Of a stretch of 64,000 nt of DNA, positions 1-7,965 are shown one piece after another; position 1 is the stretch's first letter; each line of letters opens with the position of its first letter. The position numbers and the translations under genes are program-made. Origin of the DNA: Rhizobium sp. Leaf262. GTDB taxonomy: Bacteria; Pseudomonadota; Alphaproteobacteria; Rhizobiales; Rhizobiaceae. The stretch is from positions 5,541 through 69,540 of the forward strand of contig NZ_LMMM01000017.1 in the NCBI RefSeq assembly GCF_001422245.1, read 5' to 3'. The notes below the pieces were generated by a model. It was not told the DNA's origin and did not search any database. It saw nothing but the letters and a program-made list of their open reading frames with translations.

Positions 1-452
1 GCCTCCATCTTATCGCTCTTGTAGTCCTGTCTCTCGTAATATTTGTTGGCGCGCTCAATGACGGGCGCAAGCTGCTGGTACGTCTCGACATAGGCGGCCA
101 TTGCAGCATCAAGCTCTGGCATCTTGGGGGCTGCCTGCGTAGCGGCGATCGCGGCAGAAGCTTCATCTCGGACGTCGTAAAGCGAGTACAGGCCGTAGAT
201 GATCCTTTCTTTGCCAGTGGGTCCCTTTTTCATATCCACCCAACTGTCGTACCTCTCCAGCGACTCTAATGCTCTGAGCGTCCGGTTCAAAAATCCAACA
301 TAGGTGTTCAGCTTGGCCGTGACCTCTTCAGATACCGCCGCTTCCGAAACAGTCTGTGAAAATGCCGGACGAGACACGAACCCGACTGCGAGCGGATTTT
401 GCAAAACGAAAACAAGCGCCGTAGCGGCCATGAACTTCTTGAAAAACGCCAT
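1..452 (-). CDS. YiiG/DUF3829-like exported protein, C-terminus beyond the left edge
   Basis: The minus-strand frame opens with ATG at 452 and is still open at base 1, so about 150 N-terminal residues are visible. The first 33 residues are a signal peptide (MAFFKKFMAATALVFV, then a hydrophobic stretch to about residue 30, cleavage probably before QTVSEA). The mature part carries the DUF3829 pattern: an N-terminal helix (KLNTYVGFLNRTLRALES), a Trp in YDSWVDMKKGPTGKER, then IIYGLYSLYDVRDEA. The family is envelope-associated with no known reaction. Starts at 431 or lower would lose the signal peptide, so 452 is preferred. The upstream gap to 712 holds nothing I can name. Function is unknown. Confidence 0.7.
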   Translation of the reverse strand, partial: MAFFKKFMAATALVFVLQNPLAVGFVSRPAFSQTVSEAAVSEEVTAKLNTYVGFLNRTLRALESLERYDSWVDMKKGPTGKERIIYGLYSLYDVRDEASAAIAATQAAPKMPELDAAMAAYVETYQQLAPVIERANKYYERQDYKSDKME

Positions 453-712
453 CAAAATCTCCCTACAATCGTGATCATACATCTGTGTTATGAAAGGTGC
501 CAGGGCACTGGCTGCTGCCCAACTCTGGCGTATATTGAGACATGAGGAAAGATCAGCTGGGGTCTGAAACGTTTATCGCGGTTAACAGTGTTTCGATACG
601 TTAACGAACGAGTTGATCAGCCGGAGGAATATCCAAGAGGATAGAGGATCTCTTGTTCTGCCTTATGGGGTCACGATACACTACGCTGACTGCGAGCGCA
701 CTGTGCGCATCA

Positions 713-1018
713 TCAACCGGACAGCGCTCGCAGCACCGCCTCAGGCTCCTTCTCCATCACACGCAGAAGCGTTCGAGCAGCACCTGATGGCTGTCGAGCC
801 CCTTGCTCCCACTTTTTGTACCCCGAAGCGCTCGTCCCAAGGAAAGCAGCCATTTCATCCTGCGTCAGATGCAGCTTTTGGCGGATCGCCTTCGCGTCAA
901 CAGTTTCCAGATCAACGGCAGTGACACGCATTCCCGCAGGGTCCCTGCCCTGCACATGACCAAGAGTTTCGGTCATAGCCTGAATCAAATCCTCGCCGAA
1001 TTTTGTCGTCTCGCTCAT
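713..1018 (-). CDS. HTH antitoxin of a RelE/HigA-like toxin-antitoxin pair
   Basis: A 101-aa protein with one XRE-type helix-turn-helix in its C-terminal half (AIRQKLHLTQDEMAAFLGTS, then YKKWEQGARQPSGAARTLLR), the layout of HigA2/NadS antitoxins, whose operon has the toxin first. Its ATG overlaps the TGA of the upstream toxin frame (ATGA at 1015-1018), so translation is coupled. By family it neutralises the toxin and binds its own promoter. Assignment as an antitoxin is by family and gene order, not by any experiment. Confidence 0.8.
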   Translation of the reverse strand: MSETTKFGEDLIQAMTETLGHVQGRDPAGMRVTAVDLETVDAKAIRQKLHLTQDEMAAFLGTSASGYKKWEQGARQPSGAARTLLRVMEKEPEAVLRALSG

Positions 1019-1362
1019 GGTTTGCTCCTGTACGTCGCTTTGATCGCCTTTGCGAATGCAGCAACCGCCTTGGCCTCTTCCGGCTTCAAATCCGTCTTTT
1101 CGCTCTTGCCGTAGACGAGAAGCGCATAGATGGGCGCGTCGTCGCTGTACCAGTAATAAATAACGCGTGCGCCGCCCCGTTTGCCTTTACCCTTGGCCCC
1201 AAATCTCAGCTTTCGGACACCACCCGCACCCGGTATTTCATCACCGGCCTGTGGATGGGTCGCCAGAAAATCAATCAGATACTTGCGCTCGTCGTCCGTG
1301 AACAGAGCCGTTGCCTGTTTGGCGAAAAGCGATGTTTCACCAATTCTTTGTATCGTGATTAT
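1015..1362 (-). CDS. RelE/HigB-like toxin lacking a canonical start codon
   Basis: This minus frame encodes a compact RelE-fold protein: LFTDDERKYLIDFLATHP, AGDEIPGAGGVRKLRFG, then KGGGARVIYYW-like core (KRGGARVIYYWYSDD), and LLVYGKSEKTDLKPEE. These are the hallmarks of HigB2/RelE mRNA interferases. The in-frame region from the TAA at 1378-1380 to the conserved core contains no ATG, GTG or TTG; only ATA/ATC codons (1362, 1359, 1353) lie where the start should be. An ATG at about 1370 is in another frame and hits TGA after ten codons. Either a non-standard start is used or the toxin has been silenced by mutation. The interval given starts at the first ATA. Confidence 0.6.
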   Translation of the reverse strand: MITIQRIGETSLFAKQATALFTDDERKYLIDFLATHPQAGDEIPGAGGVRKLRFGAKGKGKRGGARVIYYWYSDDAPIYALLVYGKSEKTDLKPEEAKAVAAFAKAIKATYRSKP

Positions 1363-1412
1363 AACCCATTGGGGTAGTTATGGGGGATCGTACGCGTTTC
1401 TGTCAATGGTCA

Positions 1413-2627
1413 TCACGCCGACCGCTTTCCAGCTTCCCCGTTCAACCTCAGCAGTGCCATCACCATCGGCCCGAGCGAAAACTCGCCACGCGCCGCCCGG
1501 TTGGTGAGATCACGCAGATAGCCACCAGCCGAATTGATGTGCCCTGCCCTCTCCAGGATACAGGCAATCGCAACCGCTGCATTTTCCGGCCCCATGGTTT
1601 CGCACGCCTCCTGATAGGCGGACGGGCTTACACCCAGCATCGATCTCACCACGACGGCGGCCGACATGAGATCGCGCCAACCACCCACAGTGCCAGCCGG
1701 ACCATAGTCGATAATCTGTGGGCAGGCCTTCAGCACAACACCCAGAGGAAAGGCCTTCAGCGTCTCATTGCTAGGCCCACGGTTCTTGCTCGGCTTTTCG
1801 CCCTGCTCTTTTTCAGAGCTAGGTTCAAGTTCATTGAAGGATTCGGATTTTGAATTCTGTATGTGCTGCTCAATATGAGCGGCATTGGTGCTATTAAATT
1901 CCGAATTTGACTGTGTATCCAACAGATTAAGGATTTCCTCGCGCAGAAGCTCGAGTTCATCGAGGATACTGGCGACATCAGCGATCGTTGGAGAGCGTGG
2001 AATGCGGGAGACGAGATCGATGTACATAGCCTCGATCGCCATCCAGTCGCCGTCAGCCCCCTCCTCTATCGCTGCAGTGATGAGCTTGCGGACATCCCGG
2101 CGGCAGATTGTCAGGTTCTCTTTCGCCTTACGGAAAGCGGAACGAGCAGCAACAACATTCTGTGCGATGACAGCGAGTTCCTCAGATCGGGCAAGGATTG
2201 GAGAAAGGTCGAAGCCGAAAGCGTTTTCGATCTCGCCGGCGCCATTCTTCCGCGCGTAGCGCTTGCCGTTGGCACTATCCTTGCGAATGATCAGACCAGC
2301 ATCAACCAGAAGCGCCAGATGTCGGCGCAGCGTAGCGCCTGCCATGCCGTGGGCTCGGAGGATCAATTGCGCGTTTGACGGAAACACGATGAGCTGCGCG
2401 TCCTGGCGCAATTCGTTTTCCGGATAGAAGCTCAGAAGCGCGTCGAGCACAGCCAGGCTGTTTGACTGCAAGCCGAGCTCTTCTCTCGCTTCCGAGGCGT
2501 CACGGAAGACTTTCCATTTTTCGGCTGTCTTGCCAGCCTTAATCTCGTTTGTTGCCACCTGGCGCTTCACCAAGGCAAGCGTCATTGGCCGCCGCCCAAA
2601 AGGCGTCGTCACACTTCCTGTCTCCAT
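1413..2627 (-). CDS. repC: Replication initiator RepC
   Basis: A 404-aa initiator of repABC plasmids. It carries the N-terminal RepC signature (TPFGRRPMTLALVKRQ), the central winged-helix DNA-binding region (SNAQLILRAHGMAGATLRRH, LVDAGLIIRKDSANGKRY) and the conserved C-terminal block (WRDLMSAAVVVRSMLGVSPS, GGYLRDLTNRAARGEFSL). ATG 2627 is chosen over the longer 2744 frame because it has GAGGG six bases upstream and gives the family N-terminus; 2744 would run through the antisense RNA. By family knowledge the origin lies inside repC itself, and the AT-rich stretch around 1830-1930 is the likely place. Third gene of repABC. Confidence 0.96.
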   Translation of the reverse strand: METGSVTTPFGRRPMTLALVKRQVATNEIKAGKTAEKWKVFRDASEAREELGLQSNSLAVLDALLSFYPENELRQDAQLIVFPSNAQLILRAHGMAGATLRRHLALLVDAGLIIRKDSANGKRYARKNGAGEIENAFGFDLSPILARSEELAVIAQNVVAARSAFRKAKENLTICRRDVRKLITAAIEEGADGDWMAIEAMYIDLVSRIPRSPTIADVASILDELELLREEILNLLDTQSNSEFNSTNAAHIEQHIQNSKSESFNELEPSSEKEQGEKPSKNRGPSNETLKAFPLGVVLKACPQIIDYGPAGTVGGWRDLMSAAVVVRSMLGVSPSAYQEACETMGPENAAVAIACILERAGHINSAGGYLRDLTNRAARGEFSLGPMVMALLRLNGEAGKRSA

Positions 2628-2718
2628 TCTCTCACCCTCTAAAAGGCAAAAGAAATTTGCTCGCCAAAACAGCGCCAAAGACTCTTGACTGGGATTCGGG
2701 GAAATGCGATTCTCTCGT

Positions 2719-2769
2719 TGCGACACATTGAGAAGGGCTTCCACGACGGTAACGTTTGGGGGCCTTTTT
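2719..2769 (+). ncRNA. Candidate repABC antisense counter-transcribed RNA (incompatibility RNA)
   Basis: In repABC plasmids a roughly 50-nt RNA is transcribed against the repC leader in the repB-repC gap. Here the plus strand of that gap has TTGACT at 2685-2690, a 17-base spacer and GATTCT at 2708-2713 as promoter boxes, and about 50 bases later an imperfect stem (AAGGGCTTCC 2733-2742 with GGGGGCCTT 2758-2766) followed by a T5 run to 2769, a normal intrinsic terminator. The exact 5' end is inferred from the promoter position. Confidence 0.7.
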
Positions 2770-2801
2770 CTTTTGCGGTTTAAATCTCCTGTTTGCGATC
2801 A

Positions 2802-2817
2802 ATTGTCAGCTGACAAT
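2802..2817. promoter_or_regulatory. parS-like palindrome between repB and repC
   Basis: A perfect 16-bp palindrome, ATTGTCAGCTGACAAT. It fits the repABC centromere pattern GTTNNCNGCNGNNAAC except for the outermost base on each side. A near-identical copy lies at 5173-5188 before repA, so the two sites flank repA and repB. RepB is the expected ligand. Confidence 0.75.
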
Positions 2818-2821
2818 CAAC

Positions 2822-3820
2822 CTAATGATCTGTTTCAGAAGCATTTTCTCTTTCGAACCGTTCAACCAGATCGCCCATTTGGGCGTCCAGAAACTGTGCG
2901 AAGGCTTCTGATGTGATGGTGACTTTCGCGCCTTTGTTCGTTCGCTCGATGGATGCGAGGACGATCCCCTTGCGCGTGCGAATCTTTCCCGTGGCGTCCT
3001 TCTTCGAGGCTTTCGGGCCCTGAGCCTGATTCCAGAGACGCGTAAACCGTTCGTTCGTATCGCTTGCCGTAAACTGATCATCGGCGATAGCATCAGCCAC
3101 GCGCTTTGAGGCCGCTCTGTCCCTTAGCAACTCGGCAAAGGCCAACCAGCGTGGGCGACCGATTTTCGAGGCCGGGCCAATCGCAAGAATGACCTCTGTC
3201 GGGATGACATCCGAGACCTGCAGAAGCCGCGACGTTTCAGGCTTATCGACCGAGAGAGCTTGCGAAATCCGGTCACGATCGAAGCCATGCTGCTCGAGCC
3301 TTTTTGCGAACAAGGCTCGCTCGATAAAACTGAGATCGACGCGTGGTCCATTTTCCTGGCCTTGCGCGACAATAAGCTCTTCGTCGGAAAGCTGGCGCAC
3401 AATCGCCTTGACCGGCCGTTCCAGAACAATGGCCGCACGCAGTCTGCGGTGACCGTAGGCCGCCTGGTATTGGTTGTCTTTCGTCGGATGCGGACGGACC
3501 AAGATAGGAACCTGCTGGCCACTTTCGCGCATGGATGCGATCAGTTCATCCAGCGCGGCATCCTTTTCAGTCGGGATACGATCCTGAATGAACGAGGCCT
3601 CGATCTGGGCCGGACTTAACTCGACAACCTTGTCCCCGGCGGCAAGCGCGGAGCGCAGCTCCTTCGCCGCAGCGGCTTCATCACCGAGACGGCCAAGGGA
3701 CAGGTTCATGGCTCGCACTGCGCCAGCGGGCTTATGCTGTGGCTGCGATTGAATGGGTGCCTTCGCTGCTTCGTCGCCTGCGGAACTGACCATATTCTTG
3801 AGAATGTCACGGCCCTTCAT
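2822..3820 (-). CDS. repB: ParB-like partition protein RepB
   Basis: A 332-aa centromere-binding protein. It shows the ParB/Sulfiredoxin-like box (AAYGHRRLRAAIVLERPVKA with the GHRRxRA motif), the segment SDEELIVAQGQENGPRVDLS, and the following HTH (HGFDRDRISQALSVDKPETS). The ATG at 3820 overlaps the repA TGA as ATGA, typical of coupled repA-repB; an in-frame ATG at 3832 is the alternative. It should bind the two palindromes at 2802 and 5173 and act with RepA in plasmid segregation and in repression of the operon. Confidence 0.95.
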   Translation of the reverse strand: MKGRDILKNMVSSAGDEAAKAPIQSQPQHKPAGAVRAMNLSLGRLGDEAAAAKELRSALAAGDKVVELSPAQIEASFIQDRIPTEKDAALDELIASMRESGQQVPILVRPHPTKDNQYQAAYGHRRLRAAIVLERPVKAIVRQLSDEELIVAQGQENGPRVDLSFIERALFAKRLEQHGFDRDRISQALSVDKPETSRLLQVSDVIPTEVILAIGPASKIGRPRWLAFAELLRDRAASKRVADAIADDQFTASDTNERFTRLWNQAQGPKASKKDATGKIRTRKGIVLASIERTNKGAKVTITSEAFAQFLDAQMGDLVERFERENASETDH

Positions 3821-5034
3821 GCACGCCCCCATGAGCTCTTGAGAAGAGCTTCCACTTCGAGGTTGACCCCATCCATTGCTTCCACCGCGCGATCGTAGGT
3901 CTGCCGATTCATAGATTCCCGCGCCGCCTCGTAGATCGTCTGCTTGGAGAGGCCAGCATCAGAAATTGCTGTCGACTTCACCATCATGGACGTGAGCACA
4001 CGATCGCCGAACAAGCTGCGCAAGAATGCAACGATCTGCGCTTGCGGACCATCGTTTGGCTCGTACCGCGTGACTAGATACCGCATCCAATCATATTCCA
4101 GGTTACCGCCGGCGTCCTTGACCACTGAAAGAAGATCAGACGTCATCGCCAGAAACTGGTTCATGGACGCCACGTCGAGCATCTGGGGATGGACCGTTAT
4201 CAGGACGGCCGTCGCAGCGCAGAGCGCCGAGAGCGTCAAGAAGCCAAGGGTCGGGGGGCAGTCGATAACGACGACGTCGTAACGGTCCGATAAATCCGCC
4301 AGCGCGTTGCCGACCCGCATGAAAAACATGTCAGTTTCGGTTCCATTGCGCTCAGCAAGGGCTCGTGGCGTGTCGTGCTCGAATTCGTGAAGTTCGAGAT
4401 TTCCGGGGATGAGATCCAGACCCGGGAAATAGGTTTCGCGAACCACCTCCCCTACCGGACGACGAAGCTCATCGTATCGGATAGCCCCGAACAACGTCTC
4501 GTTTTCACCAACGTCGAATTCCGGCTGGTAGCCCAACATCGCGGACATAGAGGCTTGCGGATCGAGATCGACGGCGAGGACGCGGTAACCGCGCAGAGCC
4601 AGGTACTGAGCGAGATGCGTCGAGGTCGTTGTCTTACCCGATCCGCCTTTGAAGTTGGTGACCGCAATGACCTGCAGATGTTCGGTCTCGCGGCGTCCCG
4701 CCAGATAGGCTGGTTTTGTCTTACCCAGAATCTGGCGGATGGTGTTGATCTCGGACAAGGAGAAGGTCCGCCGACCACCCGACGTCTTCTCGGAGGTAAC
4801 GGAATCTTCCTGAGCCGCCAGATGCCGCACGTAGCTGTCGGTTACCCCGAGCAGTTTTGCGGCTTCCGTGCTGCTAAAGCGGCGAAGCGCCTTTTGCGCG
4901 TCAGGTGAAAACAACCGGGCCGAAAGCTCCTGAAGATTGCTGCTGAGTTTCGCGGCATCATCGGCTATAGTCTTATCAATCGAGACGCGCTCGATTTTGT
5001 CGACTGGGGTGCTTTTTGCGCTCTTATTCGCCAT
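3817..5034 (-). CDS. repA: ParA-like partition ATPase RepA
   Basis: A 405-aa ATPase with an N-terminal winged/MerR-like HTH (about 50-105, RRFSSTEAAKLLGVTDSYVR), then a deviant Walker A loop KGGSGKTT at 129-136, DLDPQAS at 156-162 and the Walker B-like VVVIDCPPTLG. These are diagnostic of type Ib/RepA partition ATPases, which move plasmid copies and, with RepB, repress their own promoter. First gene of the repABC operon; promoter and operator-like palindromes lie directly upstream. Confidence 0.96.
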   Translation of the reverse strand: MANKSAKSTPVDKIERVSIDKTIADDAAKLSSNLQELSARLFSPDAQKALRRFSSTEAAKLLGVTDSYVRHLAAQEDSVTSEKTSGGRRTFSLSEINTIRQILGKTKPAYLAGRRETEHLQVIAVTNFKGGSGKTTTSTHLAQYLALRGYRVLAVDLDPQASMSAMLGYQPEFDVGENETLFGAIRYDELRRPVGEVVRETYFPGLDLIPGNLELHEFEHDTPRALAERNGTETDMFFMRVGNALADLSDRYDVVVIDCPPTLGFLTLSALCAATAVLITVHPQMLDVASMNQFLAMTSDLLSVVKDAGGNLEYDWMRYLVTRYEPNDGPQAQIVAFLRSLFGDRVLTSMMVKSTAISDAGLSKQTIYEAARESMNRQTYDRAVEAMDGVNLEVEALLKSSWGRA

Positions 5035-5061
5035 TCACGGTAAACCTGACAATTCTCTGCG

Positions 5062-5134
5062 ATTTGCGCAAATGATCTCATAGACCGCATAACCGTCAAG
5101 CTGTTTTTGGTTAACCGAAATTAACGATTTTCGG
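5062..5134. promoter_or_regulatory. repA promoter/operator region
   Basis: The repA leader holds a perfect 12-bp palindrome ATTTGCGCAAAT at 5062-5073, a minus-strand TTGACG (-35-like, bases 5094-5099), a degenerate parS-like 16-mer at 5110-5125 (GTTAACCGAAATTAAC) and an inverted repeat CCGAAA-N8-TTTCGG at 5115-5134. RepA autorepresses in this family, so these symmetric elements are likely operators. The -10 box is not clear. Confidence 0.5.
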
Positions 5135-5172
5135 CCAGATAATTTCATAATACATTTCATGCGGTTAGCCGA

Positions 5173-5188
5173 ATTGTCAGCTGACAAC
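5173..5188. promoter_or_regulatory. parS-like palindrome upstream of repA
   Basis: ATTGTCAGCTGACAAC, identical to the 2802-2817 palindrome except at the last base, which here restores the consensus C. It lies about 140 bp upstream of repA and just before the IS remnants begin. Confidence 0.75.
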
Positions 5189-5273
5189 CAGTTGCTGGTA
5201 AATAGCCGCTTTTCATCCGACAGTTTCCAAGATGAAGAGAATCAGTGTTGGACTGAGGCACATTGGCCCGGTC

Positions 5274-5868
5274 GCCATTGTCAGAGAGATGCTCGATGGT
5301 TTGCGGGGCTCGGGTTGCGCGGAAGCGTTTCTCGACTGCCTCCAGCATCATGTCGCGCACGTCAGAGCCGGAGATGCCTGCAATTGCGACTGCCGTCCAA
5401 GCGATGATCTCGCGGTCGAAAGCGTCGATGATGAAGGCGAGACGAATGACCTCGCCATTCCAGTAGGTGAACTCCAGTCCGTCGGAGCACCAGCGCAGGT
5501 TAGAGCGCATGACCATGACCTTGCCATCATGGATGCGACCTTTGCGAACGGCCGTATGTTTCTCCAGCAGCATGGCATGGTTGCCTAGATGCGATGAACC
5601 CGTTTGGCGTTGACGACAGGCTGATCGGCGGCTCGCCTTTCGCGATTGAGGAGCGCGGCGATCCGCCATAGGTCGGCCTTTGATCCACCAGCCTGCGAAT
5701 GGCGGGCAGAAGCTCTGCATCCTCGGCCTTGCAGTAGGCTCCGCGTGGCTTTGATCTGCCTCTCAACCGCTCGACAAGGTTCGAGCGGGAGATGCCCACC
5801 GTGTCTGAGACGGTCTTCATCGGGAACCGTCCTTCGGCAACAAGATCGGCCGCGATATCCGTTTTTTT
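5274..5868 (-). pseudogene. Truncated, frameshifted IS3-family transposase OrfB remnant
   Basis: Pieces of an IS3-type integrase are spread over several frames. One frame gives VSDTVGISRSNLVERLRGRS and LLPAIRRLVDQRPTYG; the sequence then continues as RRIAALLNRERRAADQPVVN in a shifted frame, and as GNHAMLLEKHTAVRKG plus the rve core (LAFIIDAFDREIIAWTAVA and TIEHLSDNG) in a third. Homology stops abruptly after LSDNG near 5274, so the second half of the catalytic domain is gone. At least two frameshifts plus truncation mean no active transposase. Confidence 0.8.
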
Positions 5869-5973
5869 GAGTCCGCTTTGGAAAGGTGTAAATCAGCAGG
5901 GGGTCCCGACGCCGATACGCATGATAACGCCTTGTTATTTCTCACGCTGACGGGGCCATTTCCGCACGCCTAA

Positions 5974-6105
5974 TCACAAGCCAGTCTGGAAGGGCCACAA
6001 GATGCCGTTGATCACCCGCCTGTCGTCAACCCGTGGCACGCCGCGCGGCTTATTCGGCAACAAGGGCGCAATAACAGTCCATTCGAAATCGGTGAGATCA
6101 CCAAT
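5974..6105 (-). pseudogene. Fragment of an IS5-family (IS427-like) transposase
   Basis: A 43-codon minus-strand fragment reads TDFEWTVIAPLLPNKPRG and VPRVDDRRVINGILW, the N-terminal DUF4096-type start of IS5-group transposases, then ends at a TGA. No start codon, catalytic DDE part or terminal repeats were found. It lies beside the IS3 remnant, so this side of repABC has taken repeated insertions. Confidence 0.7.
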
Positions 6106-6138
6106 TTACAAACCCGGTTTATGAGTGCGCGACCTAGT

Positions 6139-7032
6139 CTAGCGCGGCGCTGGGAGGGCTCCCTTTTCCGGCATCACACAATCGGTAGCATCGATCGGCG
6201 CACGCTTTTCAGGCGGGACCGGTACCATGCCTACGCTCTGGGGCGTCCAGTCCGGATCATCAATCCAGGCACGCATCGGAAGCTCGTCTTTCTGGTTGCC
6301 GTTCAGGAAAATGCGGCGGGGATAGATGCGCTCGCTGTAGCTTTCCCTGGCCTCTTCGTCGAGCGTGACCTGCAGCAGATAGGTTCGCGTCTCCTCGAGC
6401 GGCGCTGCGAACGGGTCGATGATCCAGCTCTCGCTTATCGGCGCAAGGCCATAGTCGCGGATATTGATCTGAAGAATGGAGCCGTTGGCCGAGATATGTT
6501 CGCCAAATAACGCCTTGCCAGCGAAATCCAAATCTTCGACCGAGCGCGGCACTTGTGCCTTTCCTGAGGCACGCCATCCGCTGGCCCGAAGCTCGCCGAT
6601 CAGCTGATCGGCATAGGCCGTCACCTCGGACAAGGGCTTGGGAAAGTCGAACGGTCGGAAGGCGACGCCTGTGATCCGCCCTGCCAGCTGAGAGATGTGC
6701 AGGGTTCGGCCAGGAGGCATCGTGAAGCTTTGCGCGCCATCCGTAAATTTGGGTATGATCCAGTTGTCGGTAAACATGATCGGCATCCAATCGACAAGCT
6801 TGTCGGCATCAATCGTATAACCGTTCGGTTCCTGCGGCCCGATCCTCACGCCGTTCACAGCGATGAACTCGCGAACTGTCATTCCGATCGTGACCTGGAT
6901 TGGCTTTGGCGCCTCATCTGCCGGGTCGTAACGGGGCCAGACCGAGAAGACCAGGAAAACGACTGAGGCAAGAACAATCAAGGCGGACGGAATGACAAGG
7001 AGCCAGAACACGAAACGAATGAGATATTTCAT
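6139..7032 (-). CDS. Membrane-anchored hypothetical protein
   Basis: A 297-aa protein from ATG 7032 (an upstream in-frame ATG at 7068 adds 12 residues). One N-terminal transmembrane segment (about residues 4-30, FVFWLLVIPSALIVLASVVF) precedes a soluble domain of about 260 residues that should face the periplasm. I recognise no family. Phrases such as TIGMTVREFIAVNGVRIGPQ and YLLQVTLDEEARESYSERIY suggest a folded beta-rich domain. Flanked by IS debris on one side and a gene-poor stretch on the other, it may be cargo of an old insertion. Confidence 0.55.
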   Translation of the reverse strand: MKYLIRFVFWLLVIPSALIVLASVVFLVFSVWPRYDPADEAPKPIQVTIGMTVREFIAVNGVRIGPQEPNGYTIDADKLVDWMPIMFTDNWIIPKFTDGAQSFTMPPGRTLHISQLAGRITGVAFRPFDFPKPLSEVTAYADQLIGELRASGWRASGKAQVPRSVEDLDFAGKALFGEHISANGSILQINIRDYGLAPISESWIIDPFAAPLEETRTYLLQVTLDEEARESYSERIYPRRIFLNGNQKDELPMRAWIDDPDWTPQSVGMVPVPPEKRAPIDATDCVMPEKGALPAPR

Positions 7033-7495
7033 GTGACCAGCTTCGACCCTAGGCGTCCATCTTGACAAGGTAGCAATCCGAAGCCTGGCCTCTGGCCCAA
7101 GGAAACGTCGGCTTAGAGTGTCATTCCGCCCCCAGCCGGAACCGACCCCCTAATACACGAAAGCCGGGAAACCTTGAGGCTTTGAGCGAGGTCAAAACGA
7201 GGATAGAGGCGACTATTGCGGAGCTTTACGATGCGGATACGGCAAAGTGGTTTATGGAAGCGCAGGGCAACGACCTTCTGGATGACAACCGCTTCGATGC
7301 AGGGGAGGGCTTTAACGTGCTGGTATTTGTGGAGGCGGCCAAAATGTCACGATCCAATCGACCCCGCTGAAACCGGGCACCAGCTGTCGCTCGACAGATT
7401 AGATCATCATGGTGATCCACCCCAAAACAAAAGGGGAGGATGAGCAGCCAATCCAACAACTTTTTCAACAAAATCGGTGCAAAGCTGGCTCCGCA
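7033..7495. other. Gene-poor stretch with one doubtful small ORF
   Basis: About 460 bases without a convincing gene. A plus-strand frame with a TTG start (7182-7370, 62 aa, beginning MSEVKTRIEATIAELYDAD) has reasonable amino-acid composition but no ribosome site or recognised family, and could be a decayed fragment. No inverted repeats or terminator were seen. Confidence 0.3.
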
Positions 7496-7942
7496 TCACT
7501 GGGGTGTAATGGGTTTGTTCTCAAAGCGAATTCTAAAGTTGCGACGTTGGAAATCTTCTCTGAAACAGACGAAAATCAGCTCGAGATCTTGGAGAGCGTC
7601 TTTCCGTCCCAGGAGACTTAACGAAGCTATGATGACGCCGTTGTAGCCGCGCGTGATACGAAACGCTGCATTGCGCATCGCGATGGCATCAGGATCTCCA
7701 CGATCCTCTTGACGGTCATAGACAACCCAAAACCGGGCTGCATTCCACGTTACTTCCAGCATTTCTCTGACTTTCGCGAGAAACTCTTCAGCGCTCATCG
7801 AGGGTCCCCAAGACAGAGGTGTCTCGCCGTCATCGTCCGCGACACTGAAGTAGCCGTCGTATTCGCGGCCGGTGTTCAGCGCTGCCTCGATCTTTGCAAA
7901 TGCCTTATCTTCAGTGATCGTCGTTTTGAACAAGATTGTCAT
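7496..7942 (-). CDS. Hypothetical protein downstream of the recombinase
   Basis: A 148-aa protein, unrecognised. It is acidic in the N-terminal half (REYDGYFSVADDDGETPLSWG, MSAEEFLAKVREMLEVTW) and basic at the C-terminus. It starts only 23 bases after the recombinase stop on the same strand, so it is probably the last gene of the vapB-vapC-recombinase transcript. No transmembrane segment or signal peptide. Role unknown. Confidence 0.5.
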   Translation of the reverse strand: MTILFKTTITEDKAFAKIEAALNTGREYDGYFSVADDDGETPLSWGPSMSAEEFLAKVREMLEVTWNAARFWVVYDRQEDRGDPDAIAMRNAAFRITRGYNGVIIASLSLLGRKDALQDLELIFVCFREDFQRRNFRIRFENKPITPQ

Positions 7943-7965
7943 GGACTAAGTTCCGAGCCTTATCA

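Noticed and set aside
2628-2744. RepC extension to the ATG at 2744
   Set aside because: It would run through the antisense RNA region, has no ribosome site, and does not match the RepC N-terminus; ATG 2627 does.
7182-7370. Plus-strand 62-aa gene
   Set aside because: TTG start without ribosome site, no family match, and surrounding decayed DNA; kept only as a doubtful ORF.
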